NCBI GenBank assembly: GCA_039707465.1
Contig: CM077644.1
Location: 94,841,375 to 94,905,374 of the forward strand
Direction: 5' to 3'
Origin: Rhabdophis nuchalis
Taxonomy: Eukaryota; Chordata; Lepidosauria; Squamata; Natricidae
DNA length: 64,000 nt
Under the pieces are notes generated by a model. It saw only the letters and a list, made by a program, of their open reading frames with translations, searched no databases and was not told the DNA's origin. A program made the position numbers and the translations under genes. Below, one piece after another: positions 1-11,254 of the stretch (its first letter is position 1; each line of letters starts with the position of its first letter).

Positions 1-78
1 CTAGGACTCCAAGATCCCTTTCAACATATAGCTTATATGTTAAGTTTTTTAGTGGCTCCTACCAAGGTTGCTGTAGTT

Positions 79-373
79 CAGTGGTGGGTTCCGGGCGGTA
101 CGCCCCGGTAAGGGCATACCAATGGTTGCTGGAAGCAGCAGCGACCATACTGGAACAGTGCTTTGGAGGACCCATCCACCCACCCTTGTTCCTTACCTGT
201 ATTTAAGCCAACCGGGCCATTTGTGCAGGGTACGGCGTCTGCGTAATGCTCCGCCGAGCAGATAGAACGCTGCAGGGCATTGGTGCACATGCTTGCACAG
301 CACGTGTGCCTGTGATGGATGCCCAGCCCCATCGCAGCATACCAGTTGCAACGGGATCCAAAACCCACCACTG
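79..373. mobile_element. hAT-type non-autonomous element, CAGTGGTGGGTT family
   Basis: The ends are perfect 12-bp inverted repeats, CAGTGGTGGGTT at the left and AACCCACCACTG at the right. They are flanked by an 8-bp duplication, CTGTAGTT at 71-78 and CTATAGTT at 374-381, with one mismatch. An 8-bp duplication with CAG/CTG ends is the hAT signature. The 295-bp interior has no transposase, so the element must have been moved by a hAT enzyme encoded elsewhere. Confidence 0.85.
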
Positions 374-492
374 CTATAGTTGGTATTTTGTAAATATCTT
401 GTCTCTTTAATTGTTGTATTGTGTTTTGACATTGAAATGCCACCTTGGTAATGTATTAAATGATGGAGTGCAAAATTAATAATCATCTAGAA

Positions 493-597
493 TAGGGGTG
501 TCAGCCTCGGTGGCTTTAAAACCTGTGGACTTCAATTCCCAGAATTCTGGGAGTTGAAGTCTAGGAGTCTTAAAGTTGACAAGGTTGGACATTCCTG
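493..597. mobile_element. hAT-type hairpin MITE, GAATTCTGGGAGTTGAAGTC family
   Basis: This is a 105-bp near-palindrome whose arms carry AATTCCCAGAATTCTGGGAG around the centre. A perfect 8-bp duplication ATCTAGAA lies at 485-492 and 598-605. It is one of about six relatives in the window (also near 29616, 53761, 53894, 54307 and 60113). It is non-coding. Confidence 0.85.
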
Positions 598-605
598 ATC
601 TAGAA

Positions 606-1384
606 GGAGAGGCATCCAGAAAATAGAATTGTATGTGGCCTGAAATACCAGCGTGAGAGTGCCTCACAACATGACAGCTGAAGGATGAGTACAAAAGAAA
701 CAATGAAAATATTGTCTTGGCAGAGAAGCATGCTTTAATCAAGCAAGCTGCAGCGATATTTTGTCATGTTTATTACCAACACTTATGCACATTTTATAAA
801 GTCACATTGTTTAGTCACAGAATAATTGTATTCATGCAGTGTGCAATAACATTTTCCCTTACATTCATTTAATATCATTCTCTAAAGAAAAGAAAAATAA
901 GCAGGGCTACAAGATGTCACTGAACATTTGTGTAGAACATAATAGTTCCACTGTAGCACTAATGTCCTTTTTTATTTTTAATAAAGCTATTGCTAGCACA
1001 CTTACAAGGTTATATTGGAAAATGCTATTGGCAAGCATTAAATAGGCTAGAATCATGTATGGAGATGGGCCTCCTGCCTCATTCTGCCTCGTCTTAAATG
1101 CTATGTATGTATGCTTAATACATATGCCACCCATCCCACTGTCAAGTGACTGTGTGCCTTACAAACGCCAGGTACGAAGATTAAAATGTTACATACTGAA
1201 AAACAAACTAAGCAACTTAAATACCAGAATACTATGGACGTAGCTGGGGTCTCCTTTCTTTTAAGTTGCAGTTAATATTCACTTATTATTTCTTTTATTT
1301 TTATTTCTTTTCTGGAGTGCATCTCTGGGAGCAGCTATGCGTAAGGACTTTGCTTTCAGCTTCTTTAGAACCGTTCCAAGGTTA
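606..1384. other. no recognisable feature
   Basis: This is AT-rich sequence without a protein frame that resembles a known family, and without terminal repeats or target duplications that I could find. Confidence 0.4.
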
Positions 1385-1392
1385 CTTTAGAG

Positions 1393-1899
1393 CAGTGATG
1401 GTGAACCGTTTTCACCTAGGTTGCCAAAAGCACTTGCTCGCACTATTGCACGCGTGCCCACCCCCATAATTTAATGCCCCCCTGCACTGTGACCCTTGCG
1501 CATGCGCGCATGACACACACACACACACACACCGCTGACTCATGCATGGCTTTCTTAGAGCCTGGAGATGGCAAACACTGCCTCCCCCATCCCCAGGAAA
1601 TGGCCCATTTTCCGACTTCAAGTGGGCCCAGTAAGTTGGTTTTTCACCCTCCCTAGGCTCCAGAGGCTTTTTGGAGCCTGGGGAGGGCAAAAAACGGCCC
1701 AACTCGCAAACCGGAAGATCAGGAACGGACTTCTGGTTTATCCATTGGGCTGTTTTTCTCCCTCCAGAGGCTTCAGGCTGAAAATCAGCTGGCCAGCATG
1801 CACATGCGCACTGGAGCTGACAGGACAATGCCTTGCGTGCCCTCAGAAATGGCTCTGCCTGCCACCTGTGGCACGCGTGCCATACGTTTGCCATCACAG
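1393..1899. mobile_element. hAT-type non-autonomous element, CAGTGATGGCGAACC family
   Basis: The ends read CAGTGATGGTGAACC and the complement of that motif (GTTTGCCATCACAG). A perfect 8-bp duplication CTTTAGAG flanks it at 1385-1392 and 1900-1907. The interior is GC-rich and carries a short CA repeat near 1512-1533. It has no transposase. Open frames through it are by-products of the GC content. The same family recurs at 22314, 28322, 37506, 44855, 51599 and 51997. Confidence 0.85.
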
Positions 1900-1907
1900 C
1901 TTTAGAG

Positions 1908-2469
1908 CTTTGGGCTGCCAGGTTTTATTGCAATATATTTCTATTTTTAGATAAGCTACCGAAAGCTATTGGGATGGGGCAACAACTAAGCTACTAAATA
2001 AAGAAATAATTAATAAACTGGGTATCCACTAAAGCCATATTGCTGTGGTGAAACAATCCCAAAACTACCAGGTTTTTTTGCAAAATTATAGAATATATTT
2101 ATTTTTATGCAAAAAAAAAATTTTTAAGCAAAATTCCGTAAAATTATTTTAATGATTGATGATCTCCTCTTCCAGAGGCATCCGTACTCCAAGGTTTCTA
2201 GAGGAGACGAATGCTGGTGGGACTGATTTCCTTCCAAGCGGGAAACAATGCCATCAGAAGGTCTTCTACAATTGTGCACATGTCTTTTAAAACAAGAAAA
2301 TAGTTGTCATTCTATTTCTATCACAAACACTGAACCATACCGGAAATGTAATTCTTTCCAGAGGTTTCTCTTCTAGCCATCTGACAAAATAGCGTTTCCT
2401 AAATTTTCTCCACTCCTGCAGTCATAGGCCTTGAACTTTTAAACCAAAGTTCTCGAATGAGGAAGTTTA
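1908..2469. other. no recognisable feature
   Basis: AT-rich unique-looking sequence between two hAT elements. I see no coding signal or repeat termini. Confidence 0.4.
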
Positions 2470-2477
2470 GTTCACAC

Positions 2478-2942
2478 CAGGGGTGGGTTCCTGACAGCTC
2501 TAACTTCTTCTATAGAAGAGATTCCACAAATCTACAGTGCGGTTTAGAACCGGTTCCAGCTCCCTCCCCCCGCCCATCCGCCCATCATCAAGATGAAGAG
2601 CGAGAGGAGGAATTCTGGGAGTTGAAGTCCACAAGTCTTAAAGCTGTCACGTTTGAACACCCCTGGGGTTTTTTTCCGTAAAGGGTTAGGTGTGCAAGGG
2701 TCTTGTAGCTTGACAGCTTTGAGACTTGCGTGCTTCAAATGCCAGAGTTTCTGAGTCAACATTTTGGTTGCTAAGCAAGAGTGTTGTTAAGTGAGTTTCA
2801 CCACATTTTACAAGTTGGCCATGCCCACCCAGTCACATGACTGGAAAGCCACTCCCACCCAGTCACATGGCCGGCAAGCCACTCCCACAAAGCAGGCCAC
2901 ACCTACAGAAGAGGTTCTAAAAAATTTTGAAACCCACCACTG
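2478..2942. mobile_element. hAT-type non-autonomous element with an embedded hairpin-MITE half
   Basis: The left end is CAGGGGTGGGTTCC and the right end GAAACCCACCACTG, flanked by a perfect 8-bp duplication GTTCACAC at 2470-2477 and 2943-2950. Around 2610-2665 it contains a half copy of the GAATTCTGGGAGTTGAAGTC hairpin family. The right 200 bp match the right ends of the elements at 23788 and 56347. It is non-coding. Confidence 0.85.
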
Positions 2943-2950
2943 GTTCACAC

Positions 2951-4049
2951 CTAATGTTGCTCTCCTCATTTCAAGTGACTCTTGAAGACTTATCAGTGTC
3001 TCTTGATAAATGGTGGCAGCAAATTAAGGCAGAAGCGTGAAATTTTGAAAGGGATGAAAGGAGAAGATATTTTGAGCACAAGAAAAAAATAACTTTGCTT
3101 AAATGAAATGCTTTGGTCACAATGGAATAACAGCACTACAACCTTGCATTGGAAGAGTTTGTAAAATATACTTAATTTTCATGAAATCCCTGGGGTTTTT
3201 TTTCCCAGTGGGTCCTCTGTAAGGAATCTCTCCGATTTATCTCTTTTTAAAAAGAGATTGTTCCAGTGAAGTATGACAAATATTACACAGTATTTTGGAT
3301 TTGTAATCACCAAATCTTTCATCCTCTTATTTGAATGTCAGCACATGTCCTATTGGCATAATTTTGAATGGGCAGATGGTTGCATGACATCATTATTTTC
3401 TATACTATTACACAAAGGTAGATACAAACTAGTCAAAACTCTTCCTATTTTTAAAACCATTCATGACTGTTGTTAATTCTAAACCTGCTCACCTACAATA
3501 ATAAGGTCAGTGAAGTTTTGTTGCCTGAAACAGGCATGTTTGGGTGGTTGGGGAATTCTGGGAATTGAAGCTCACACATTTTAAAGTTATCAAGGGTGAG
3601 AAAGCATTGGGGTAGGAAAAATCAAATGTGATACTTTAAATAATATTGTGTCACATTCTTGACACTTAACTTAAAAGAGCACACAAACGTACTCCAGGTA
3701 ACGTAACAGGCTGTGAAAATACATAAAGCACTATTATCTCACATTTGATCAGGTGACTTTGAAAAACTTATACTGTAATTATGAAAGTAATGTTTCACTT
3801 TGGCTACTTCCAGACAATCAAGCTTTCCATTCATAGGAGCTCTGATTTCACAATGAAAATAAAACAGATTGAGCAGAGACTTTTCTGACTATTTCTAGAT
3901 CAGTAACATTTCCAAAGGGCTATAGGAAAGGTTTTCATTCCTTGTTTCTAGCATTCAGGGGGAAAAAATTTCAGGTGAACTGCATTGTCCTTTCTGGCCA
4001 ATAATACTTATCTGATAGCTCCGTATCCCCTCAGCTTTTGTAGGCAAAT
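2951..4049. other. mostly unassigned, one half hairpin-MITE
   Basis: Only 3556-3615 is recognisable: a decayed half of the GAATTCTGGGA-type hAT hairpin. The rest is AT-rich and shows no coding or repeat structure to me. Confidence 0.4.
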
Positions 4050-4312
4050 CCTAGTTAATTGACTGAGGCCTCATTTGGTCATGCCATCTCGGAGGATTTT
4101 GATTCTATAACTCCAGAGGAAGTGGACAAGATCCTGAGTACTATCAACGTAACCATCTGTTTATTAAATCCATGCCCTTCCTCATTCATTAAAAATTATT
4201 GAGAGGAAGGAAGTGATACATAGTACATAGTATACGTGAGAATGGGTCTAAGGAATGGTGAATATTGAGTTGAGTGAGGCTGTGGTGCACGGTATAGAGA
4301 AGGTATTGAACA
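4050..4312 (+). pseudogene. decayed L2/CR1-like LINE, left part
   Basis: Conceptual translation near 4095-4190 gives a line resembling the linker just before the reverse transcriptase of L2/CR1 LINEs: FDSITPEEVDKIL followed by NPCPSSFIK. The matching stretch of the better L2 at 19661 reads FDSVTSEDMDRL and DPCPSWLV. The frame is broken. The relic resumes after the mariner at 5619, so the mariner inserted into an already resident LINE. Confidence 0.6.
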
Positions 4313-4314
4313 TA

Positions 4315-5616
4315 CGAGGGTGATTCAATAAATAACGTTAATTTTTCTGTATAAGGACTTTTAATACAGATAGAAGCTTACTTTTTTTTTTTTTTACAAC
4401 GTAGTCTCCCAGCACTGTCACACACTTTTCCCATCTGTGCACAAGCTTCCGTATTCCCTCAGCGTAAAAATCTTTAGACTGATGTCTCAGCCAGTCGCTC
4501 ACAACACTTTTGACTTCATTGTCACTTTCAAACTTCGTGCCTCCCGTGAACGCTTTCAAGGGACCAAACAGGTAAAAGTCTGAAGGGGCAAGGTCTGGGC
4601 TATAAGGGGGATGAGGGAGCAGTTCCCAGCCCAGCTCGTTGATGGTCTGCACCGTTTGGGCTGCTGTGTGAGGCCTTGCGTTGTCATGATGCAAGATGAC
4701 ACCTTTTGACTGATGACCTCTGTGTTTGTTCTTTATGTCTTTCTTGACCTGCCTCAGCAGTTCACAGTAGTTGGCACTGTTCACAGTGCTTCCTTTTTCA
4801 AGGAATGAAATGGTGATTGGGCCTTGCATATCCCAAAAAACGGTGAGCATCACCTTCCTAGTGGACCGCTGGGACTTAAACTTCTTCACTGGAGAGCCTA
4901 CGTGCTTCCACTCCATGGACTGTCGTTTAGACTCAGGCTCATAGTGCCAAACCCATGACTCGTCACATGTGACCACCTTCTTCAGAAACTCATCACCATC
5001 CTTCTCATAGCGGGAAAGACACTGCTGGGACAACTCGACCCTCCTCTGTTTGTGCTCTGCAGTAAGCATCTTTGGCACCCACCTGCAGCTGAACTTCGAG
5101 TAGCCAAGGTCATCATGGACAATTTTGTGTGCTGTCCCAACAGATAAGCTCAAAGTCCTTGCAATGTCATCCACTGTCACCCTTCTGTCAGACTGAATGA
5201 GGTCATTGACTGATTCGATCACCTCAGGAGACCTCACTTCTATAGGCCTCCCAGGCCTGCCTTCATCCTCAACACTGCTCCGTCCTTCTTTAAACAATGT
5301 AGCCCACTTGTAGACATTTTTTTGGCTGAAACATGTGGCACCATACACAGTTGACATTCTCCTATGAATTTCAACGGGTTTGCACCCTTCAGCAACCAAA
5401 AATTTGATAACTGACCGCTGTTCAATCCTGGAGCATGCTTCTTGGTCGGTCATCTTTGTTAATCGGTAAAACTCTCAAGGTTTTTTTGTAATCTGCAAAA
5501 GAAATTAAATCCATGTGAAAAAGTAGTAAAACACAAAAAATAAAAAAAAGTAAGATTCTATCTGTATTAAAAGTCCTTATACAGAAAAATTAACCTTATT
5601 TATTGAATCACCCTCG
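4315..5616 (-). mobile_element. complete mariner element with long inverted repeats
   Basis: The element is 1302 bp, flanked by TA at 4313-4314 and 5617-5618, the Tc1/mariner target duplication. Its inverted repeats start CGAGGGTGATTCAATAAATA and run about 70 bp with only two mismatches that I can count, at repeat positions 22 and 62. That is longer than the roughly 30 bp usual for mariners. It carries one open transposase frame on the minus strand and little else. Near-identical ends plus an unbroken gene point to recent insertion. It sits inside an old L2/CR1-like relic. I could not name the mariner subfamily with confidence. Confidence 0.95.
4338..5453 (-). CDS. mariner transposase, DD34D, apparently intact
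   Basis: This 371-residue protein would cut and paste the surrounding element in the nucleus by binding its inverted repeats. The N-terminal part (about 1-125) is the paired helix-turn-helix DNA-binding region, with the linker motif GRPGRP at 65-70. RWVPKML at 124-130 corresponds to the conserved WVPHEL motif. The catalytic triad is complete: D164 in VTCDESW, D257 in HHDNARPHT and D292 in YSPDLAPSDFYLFGPLK. Exactly 34 residues separate the last two, which defines mariner. No stop or frameshift interrupts it. The start at MTDQEAC gives the expected full N-terminus. The C-terminus is unusual: a run of 14 A in the coding strand (T at 4382-4395) encodes KKKK, and the residues after it are encoded by the inverted repeat itself. 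Catalytic activity is inferred, not shown. Confidence 0.95.
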   Translation of the reverse strand: MTDQEACSRIEQRSVIKFLVAEGCKPVEIHRRMSTVYGATCFSQKNVYKWATLFKEGRSSVEDEGRPGRPIEVRSPEVIESVNDLIQSDRRVTVDDIARTLSLSVGTAHKIVHDDLGYSKFSCRWVPKMLTAEHKQRRVELSQQCLSRYEKDGDEFLKKVVTCDESWVWHYEPESKRQSMEWKHVGSPVKKFKSQRSTRKVMLTVFWDMQGPITISFLEKGSTVNSANYCELLRQVKKDIKNKHRGHQSKGVILHHDNARPHTAAQTVQTINELGWELLPHPPYSPDLAPSDFYLFGPLKAFTGGTKFESDNEVKSVVSDWLRHQSKDFYAEGIRKLVHRWEKCVTVLGDYVVKKKKSKLLSVLKVLIQKN

Positions 5617-5618
5617 TA

Positions 5619-6385
5619 CTTACAAATAATATCTAGTGGAGCCAGGATGAGTGTGGTTCTTCTTGATCCTTCAGCAGCTTTTGATATCCTCAATTATGGT
5701 GGAGATTAGGAGCTATGGAGATTAGGAGTATAAAGCATGATGTTGAGATTGTAAGTGGCCCAAAAGAAAGGACAGCAATCAATTTTAGCAGAAGGGGAGC
5801 AGTTGAACCTTCAACCTTTTATCTGCAGGTTGCCTCAGGGCTTGACCCTCTCATCTCCCCTATTTAATCTCTAGATGAAATCGCTGAAGTTAACTGTCAA
5901 TGTCGGGTCCAATATTATCAGTGTGCATCCAGGCTGAGCAAGTGATGCTACCAAGATTTTGTCTTACCTGTCTGCAGACTGTGAACATTTAGATGGAGAA
6001 GAACAGGCTTAATCTCAACCCAGACGAGAGAGTGACTGTGGGGTCTTCATTTTTCTGGTATGTGGGATTTACCATCTTAGTTCTGGTTGGGATTGCATTG
6101 CCTTCTCTCTTATGGCAACATCACAGAGTGAGGTGGTATTTTTATCAGATTTTTGTATTGCCCCAGCCCTATCATCCTTTAAGCAAAGTTTCTCAGGTCC
6201 CAATAATTCTTTTTACTTATATGTTTATTATTAGGCCTGGCTGCTTTTGTGGTTTTGCTGCTTTTATCTGATCTTGCTGCTATATTGGAGGGAACTCATG
6301 GGCTGCTTTTATTGTAAGCCCTCCAAAATGACTTGGGTTAGTGTCTTTATAAAGTGGATGAAATATATTTGACTAAACAAATAAA
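5619..6385 (+). pseudogene. decayed L2/CR1-like LINE, right part
   Basis: Broken translation shows reverse-transcriptase landmarks of the L2/CR1 type. Near 5650-5700 there is SVVLLDPSAAFDILNYG, comparable to VLLDLSAAFDTIDHG in the intact copies. Near 5990-6045 MEKNRLNLNPDE corresponds to MGSNGLKLNPTKTE. The end near 6310-6385 (gtaagccctcc and an AATAAAG) resembles the LINE 3' terminus. Motif spacing is disrupted by indels. This continues the piece at 4050-4312 across the mariner. Confidence 0.6.
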
Positions 6386-6641
6386 GCAGCCCCTCCACCT
6401 CTAAAAACAGTGCAGTGCTGTTGGTGAGAAGGCTCCCAACTCCTTCTGGTGGGGTGGTTTTGCTGTTTTCACTCCATCCTGACCCCAGGCATCTTTTCCA
6501 ACAATCACACAGTTTGCACCTTTGTAACCCAAGGCAGAAAACCAATACCATTCCTGACATGGCAGGAGCTGCTTCAGATATTGTGTAAAGGAAAGGTGAG
6601 ACTGCATTGCAATAGTTCTTGAGTTACGACCGTAATGAAGC

Positions 6642-6918
6642 CAGTGGTGGGATTCAAACATTTTTACTACAGGTTCTGTGGGTGTGGCATGGTAGGCGTG
6701 GTAGGGGAAGGATTCTGTAAAATCTCCATTCCTTCCCCATTTCAGGGGAAGGTTACTGCAAAATCCCCATTTTCTCCCGAACAGCTGGCACTTGGGAGGC
6801 AGAGAATAGATAAGGGAGGGGTCAGTCAGAGGTGGTATTTACCATCTTCTCTGAACTACTCAAAATTTCCACTACCGGTTCTTCAGAACTGGTCAGAACC
6901 TGCTGCATACCACCTCTG
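6642..6918. mobile_element. hAT-type non-autonomous element, GGTGGNATTCA family
   Basis: The left end is CAGTGGTGGGATTC and the right end is complementary in style (CATACCACCTCTG). The interior includes the family-typical tract ggttctgtgggtgtggcatg and the complement of ggttctggagaac. The candidate 8-bp flanks AATGAAGC and AACTGGGC match poorly, so the exact ends are less sure than for the relatives at 25684, 37208 and 45613. Confidence 0.65.
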
Positions 6919-7212
6919 AACTGGGCCCAGAATTACAATTAAAGTTGTGATAGTCATTAAGCAGGTCAGCACATGGTAGCAATTTTATGACTTTTCTTGC
7001 AACAATGAATGTGGTAGGCATTCAGCAAACCGATTATCCACAGTGGATGAGAGGGGTTTTTTTCCGGAAACCGGGAATAAATGCCGGAAACTGGCAAAAA
7101 ATACCAAAAGTCACAGACACATGACCGTGGGATCTTGCAAATGTCCATAAATGCAAGCCAGTTACCAAGTGGTCAAAATGCAATTAGATAACTGTGAGGA
7201 TATAGTTGCAGC

Positions 7213-7765
7213 CAGGGTTAGGCTTCAAAAGTGCAGCAATGGGTTCGCTGCTCCGTTGCTGGGTGGGCGTGGCCATGGTGGGTGTGGCTTAATCGGCCTC
7301 CTGCACCAGAGTGTGGGGGGAGCGTTTTTCACCCTCCCGGGGTTCCAGAGGCTTTCCTTGAGCCTCTAGGAGGCCAAAAACTGCTTCCCCCGGGCTCCAG
7401 AGGCCCTCCAGAGGCCAGAAACTTCTAGTAGGCCTTACTTTTGCCCTCCCCTGGTTCTGGAGGCTTTCCTTGGGCCTCTGGGAGGGAGAAAATTGCTTCC
7501 CCCAGGCTCCAGAAGTCCTCTGGAGGCTGGAAACAGGCCCGTTTCTGGACTTCTGGAAGTTCTGGTAGGCCTGTTTCTTGCCCTCCCCATGCCTTCGGGC
7601 AGGCTCTGCACTTACCTGGCATGATGAGCGGGCCACGTGGAGAGTCCTGGAAGGGGCAGGGTGGGCAGGGCCAGCCAGGAGTGGGATTTGGGAGTTTGCC
7701 AAATCATGCAGACTCTTCACTAGAGGATTGCCTGAACCTGTGTGAGCCCACAGCAACCCACACTG
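7213..7765. mobile_element. hAT-type non-autonomous element, CAGGGGTGGGCTTC family
   Basis: The element begins CAGGGTTAGGCTTC and ends in cccacactg. It is flanked by GTTGCAGC at 7205-7212 and GTTGCAGG at 7766-7773, seven of eight bases identical. The interior is GC-rich and contains several internal repeats of a 'cctccc..ggctctggaggc' type. The same family is at 46804 and 56108. Open frames on both strands are shadows of GC-rich repeats. Confidence 0.7.
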
Positions 7766-7773
7766 GTTGCAGG

Positions 7774-8813
7774 TGTCAAAGACCCCAGAGCTAAGTTGTA
7801 AGTAGTTCTGAAGTGGTCCATTATAATTTCAAAAGGTTGGTAAATCACTGGTCATTAAGCAAGGAACACCTGTTGAATCAAGCTGCCTCTTACTCTGTTG
7901 TATTTGGTCACACCTCAATATCATGGCTGAACCTACCGCAGTCCCAATAGGAAGTAGAGCTCTAACCCTTTGCTTATCATCTCTTTCAAGTGTTCAACTT
8001 TCTACAGCTCAAGTAAGGCAGGGTAGATTTTTCTCTATTACAATTCCTTTCTAGCTCCATGGGCTTACTCTGCTCAGTCTTCTTGAATCCCAATTTATCT
8101 TGTGGATGTCCAGGAACTCTGACAGCTTTCGGTTCTCTCAGCATGTTTTCCATCTTTTTTCCCCCCATTTATATTACAGTTGCTCATTTAATGGCAACCA
8201 ACTGTAAATCACACTCATCTGCTAACAGTCCCCAGGGCCGCAGTCAGCATAAGCATAAAACCATATCATATAATCAATAAAACATACAAGTATAATGAGC
8301 AAGCAATTCCTAAAAGCAGTAACAAAGAATGTGTAATCTTAATAACAAATTTGGATAGTGTGCTCCAGTGTTTTAAAGCTGTATTCAGCATTATTTTAAC
8401 GTAGCTAATGTGGGGAAACAATGGTGGAGAAATAAAATACAATGCAGAGCATTTAAAATAAACCAAACCAAAACATAAGATAAGTTGTTACACGTTAAAA
8501 TTAGTGCAATAAATATAGATATTGTACTTTTAAATGCTTTCTAAAATAAAAGTATTTTCGGCTTTCCAAGGATTTCCCTAGTGAGTTTTCACTGGGGTAC
8601 CTTCTAAAATCATGGTCTTACCGCAAAGATGCTGATTTGTATCGATGAGGATGTGTGTCTTGCTACATGCATTGCAAAAAATGTGTGCGTGTGCGTGCTT
8701 GTACACGCAAAAGTGACTTTTTAAAAAACAATTATCTGTAGTGTTTGTAGCAACAGTTCCTTTCTTAAATATTTGACCACCCTTCCTCAACCTTGCTCCT
8801 ATTCCAACATGTA
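7774..8813. other. no recognisable feature
   Basis: Unassigned sequence. The part from 8250 to 8480 is AT-rich with short A runs and may be an old LINE remnant, but I cannot show a motif. Confidence 0.35.
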
Positions 8814-8821
8814 GCCAATAT

Positions 8822-9006
8822 AAAGGTGGTATTCTGCCAGTTCTGACCGGTTCACCTGAACCAGTAGCGGAAATCACAGGTGGCCCCTCTCACCCGCCCT
8901 AGCTCTATGGCATTCCATTTAGGACATTTTTTAAGGCAAAGCACATATGCACACGCATGCTCACATTTGCAAACTGGTAGGGAAGGTAAGTAAATACCAC
9001 CCCTAA
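8822..9006. mobile_element. hAT-type short element, GGTGGTATT family
   Basis: The 185-bp unit begins aaaggtggtattc and ends taccacccctaa, with flanks GCCAATAT (8814-8821) and GCCAATAG (9007-9014), seven of eight identical. Its interior carries the ggttcacctgaacc tract seen in related elements. It is non-coding. Confidence 0.65.
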
Positions 9007-9014
9007 GCCAATAG

Positions 9015-9654
9015 TAACCTGGTTGTGTCTTGTAGATTAGATATCAATTTCATACCAAGGTTCTCTGTCTCTCTTATCACTACGATATCCCTAAAAACTG
9101 AGCTACAGCCATAGGATCTCACAGCAGAAAGATCCAGAAACTTTGAGAGTGATTCATCTTTCTTTCTCAAGTTAACTCATGCTTCTATCATGTCTCCCAT
9201 TCAATAAGGGTGCAGGCTCAATATCACTTAATGTAGATCGATTATCTCTTAACACACATTAACCTTTTGTACCTGCGTTGCCAGTGTTAAAAGGATGGAT
9301 TTTCCACACAAGTTCAGTACAAGATTATAGGCAAAATGTGTCTGGGGATAGGAAGAGCGAGTGGGAATGTAGCATATAATCATAATTTCAGGATATTGTC
9401 CTGACCCTTCATTCCAACTTAACCAACCATTTTGTTGTTTTGATTGTAGTTTATTTTTCGGGTGCCAATAAGACCGGTGTAATGAATGATTGTTCTATCA
9501 ATTTCATTTTTCCTAGAGTTTTCATTTTCATCAAAACAAACGTTTCTGACCCAATTCAGCAACCATGTCACACATTCATATGGGTTATTGACATTTGTAT
9601 CTTAAAACACCTGTATGATATCATCTGTATTTTTGTAATATGGCATTATTTCTC
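9015..9654. other. no recognisable feature
   Basis: AT-rich sequence between a hAT element and an L2 tail. No coding or repeat signal was recognised. Confidence 0.35.
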
Positions 9655-10109
<455 letters not shown>

Positions 10110-10335
10110 TAGATATATAGACTTCATGAAATTTGTTTCCCACAAATCTTGCCTACTTTTTGCAAGTTATGTTTCTGCATAAAATGGATCCCTTTAATTT
10201 GTGATATAAATTATTGTGAATGTTCTCCTAGTGAACACATTTTAGTGGGATTGATTATAAAAACCTTAAAAATGTGGATTTAGCCTTCAAGCTGGGCTCT
10301 CTTCTAATCTAAAATTATTTGACTAAAAATGAAGA

Positions 10336-10726
10336 TGTCAGGGTTCCAAGTAACACCCCCAACGAAAGAAGACTCCGAGGCATGAGTTTCCTCAAAGTTC
10401 TATGTTATTAGAGATGTCATAGTGGCACATCTGGGAAAACCTGAATCTGAAAGTTTCCAGGTGTTCCCCACCCAAAAGAAAGAAAGTCTCTGCCCAGCAC
10501 CCACATGTCCATCATATGGTCCAATCAGGCACCATTGCAAACTGCAGATGCCATCCAGTCACACCATTGCAGCTGCAGGGCAAGGTGTCCTTGACTCGCT
10601 GAGAAAAGAATGTTATTTTGACTATAGATCACCCATACTCTATATAATCCCCCCACCCATTTTCCCCCAGTAGAAAATGTAGCAGGTCTGAAAGCTCAAT
10701 GTAAAAGATGGCTTCCAGGTCTGACA
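10336..10726 (+). mobile_element. solo LTR, TGTCAGGG...CTGACA
   Basis: The 391-bp segment starts TGTCAG and ends CTGACA, the TG...CA inverted ends of an LTR. It is flanked by GAAGA (10331-10335) and GAAAA (10727-10731), a 5-bp duplication with one mismatch. A TATA-like stretch lies near 10640 (ctctatataatcc), suggesting plus orientation. No gag, pol or env frame adjoins it, so it is what recombination between two LTRs leaves behind. Whether it is Ty3-type or endogenous-retroviral cannot be decided from the LTR alone. Confidence 0.65.
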
Positions 10727-11254
10727 GAAAATGGATTAATTTTTTATTCCTTCACCTCTAAGAGTTAATATGAATATCCAAGCTGGACTAACCTAACTTT
10801 CATTATGATGGTTTTCATGGTAGGGCAGGAAGAGCAGGGAATCTTTCTAAAACACATTGCTGTAGCACAACATGAATATATATCTACCAGTAGCATGTTA
10901 GTGATAAGGAGTTTGAGATTGTCCCGCATTCCTCAAAAAATATTTTTCTCCACCCTAAATCTCTAAACGAGGAAAAAAAAATCTGTGTAAAGTTTAGGCA
11001 ATGAAAAGGTTTATTTATTTATTTTTCATTTTTAGGTAGCTTGGCATTGGCCAATTACCATCAATCAATCAATTACTATAGTTTCTGTTTGTTGGAAGAC
11101 AATGTAAGGTCTTTGCTTCCCTGCCTACCTTTATTTCCATCAGCAGCACCAAATAAAACAAAACAAAAGATGATAGCAGTTTTAATTCAGAGACAACATG
11201 ATATAGCATATTGACTACACCTCAAGGTCATGTTGCGGTAATCATTCAAGTATT
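10727..11254. other. no recognisable feature
   Basis: Unassigned AT-rich sequence between a solo LTR and an L2 end. Confidence 0.35.

Noticed and set aside
1412..1897. A 161-codon frame on the minus strand
   Set aside because: It lies entirely within a hAT element with defined ends. It shows no known domain and similar frames occur in other copies by GC bias.
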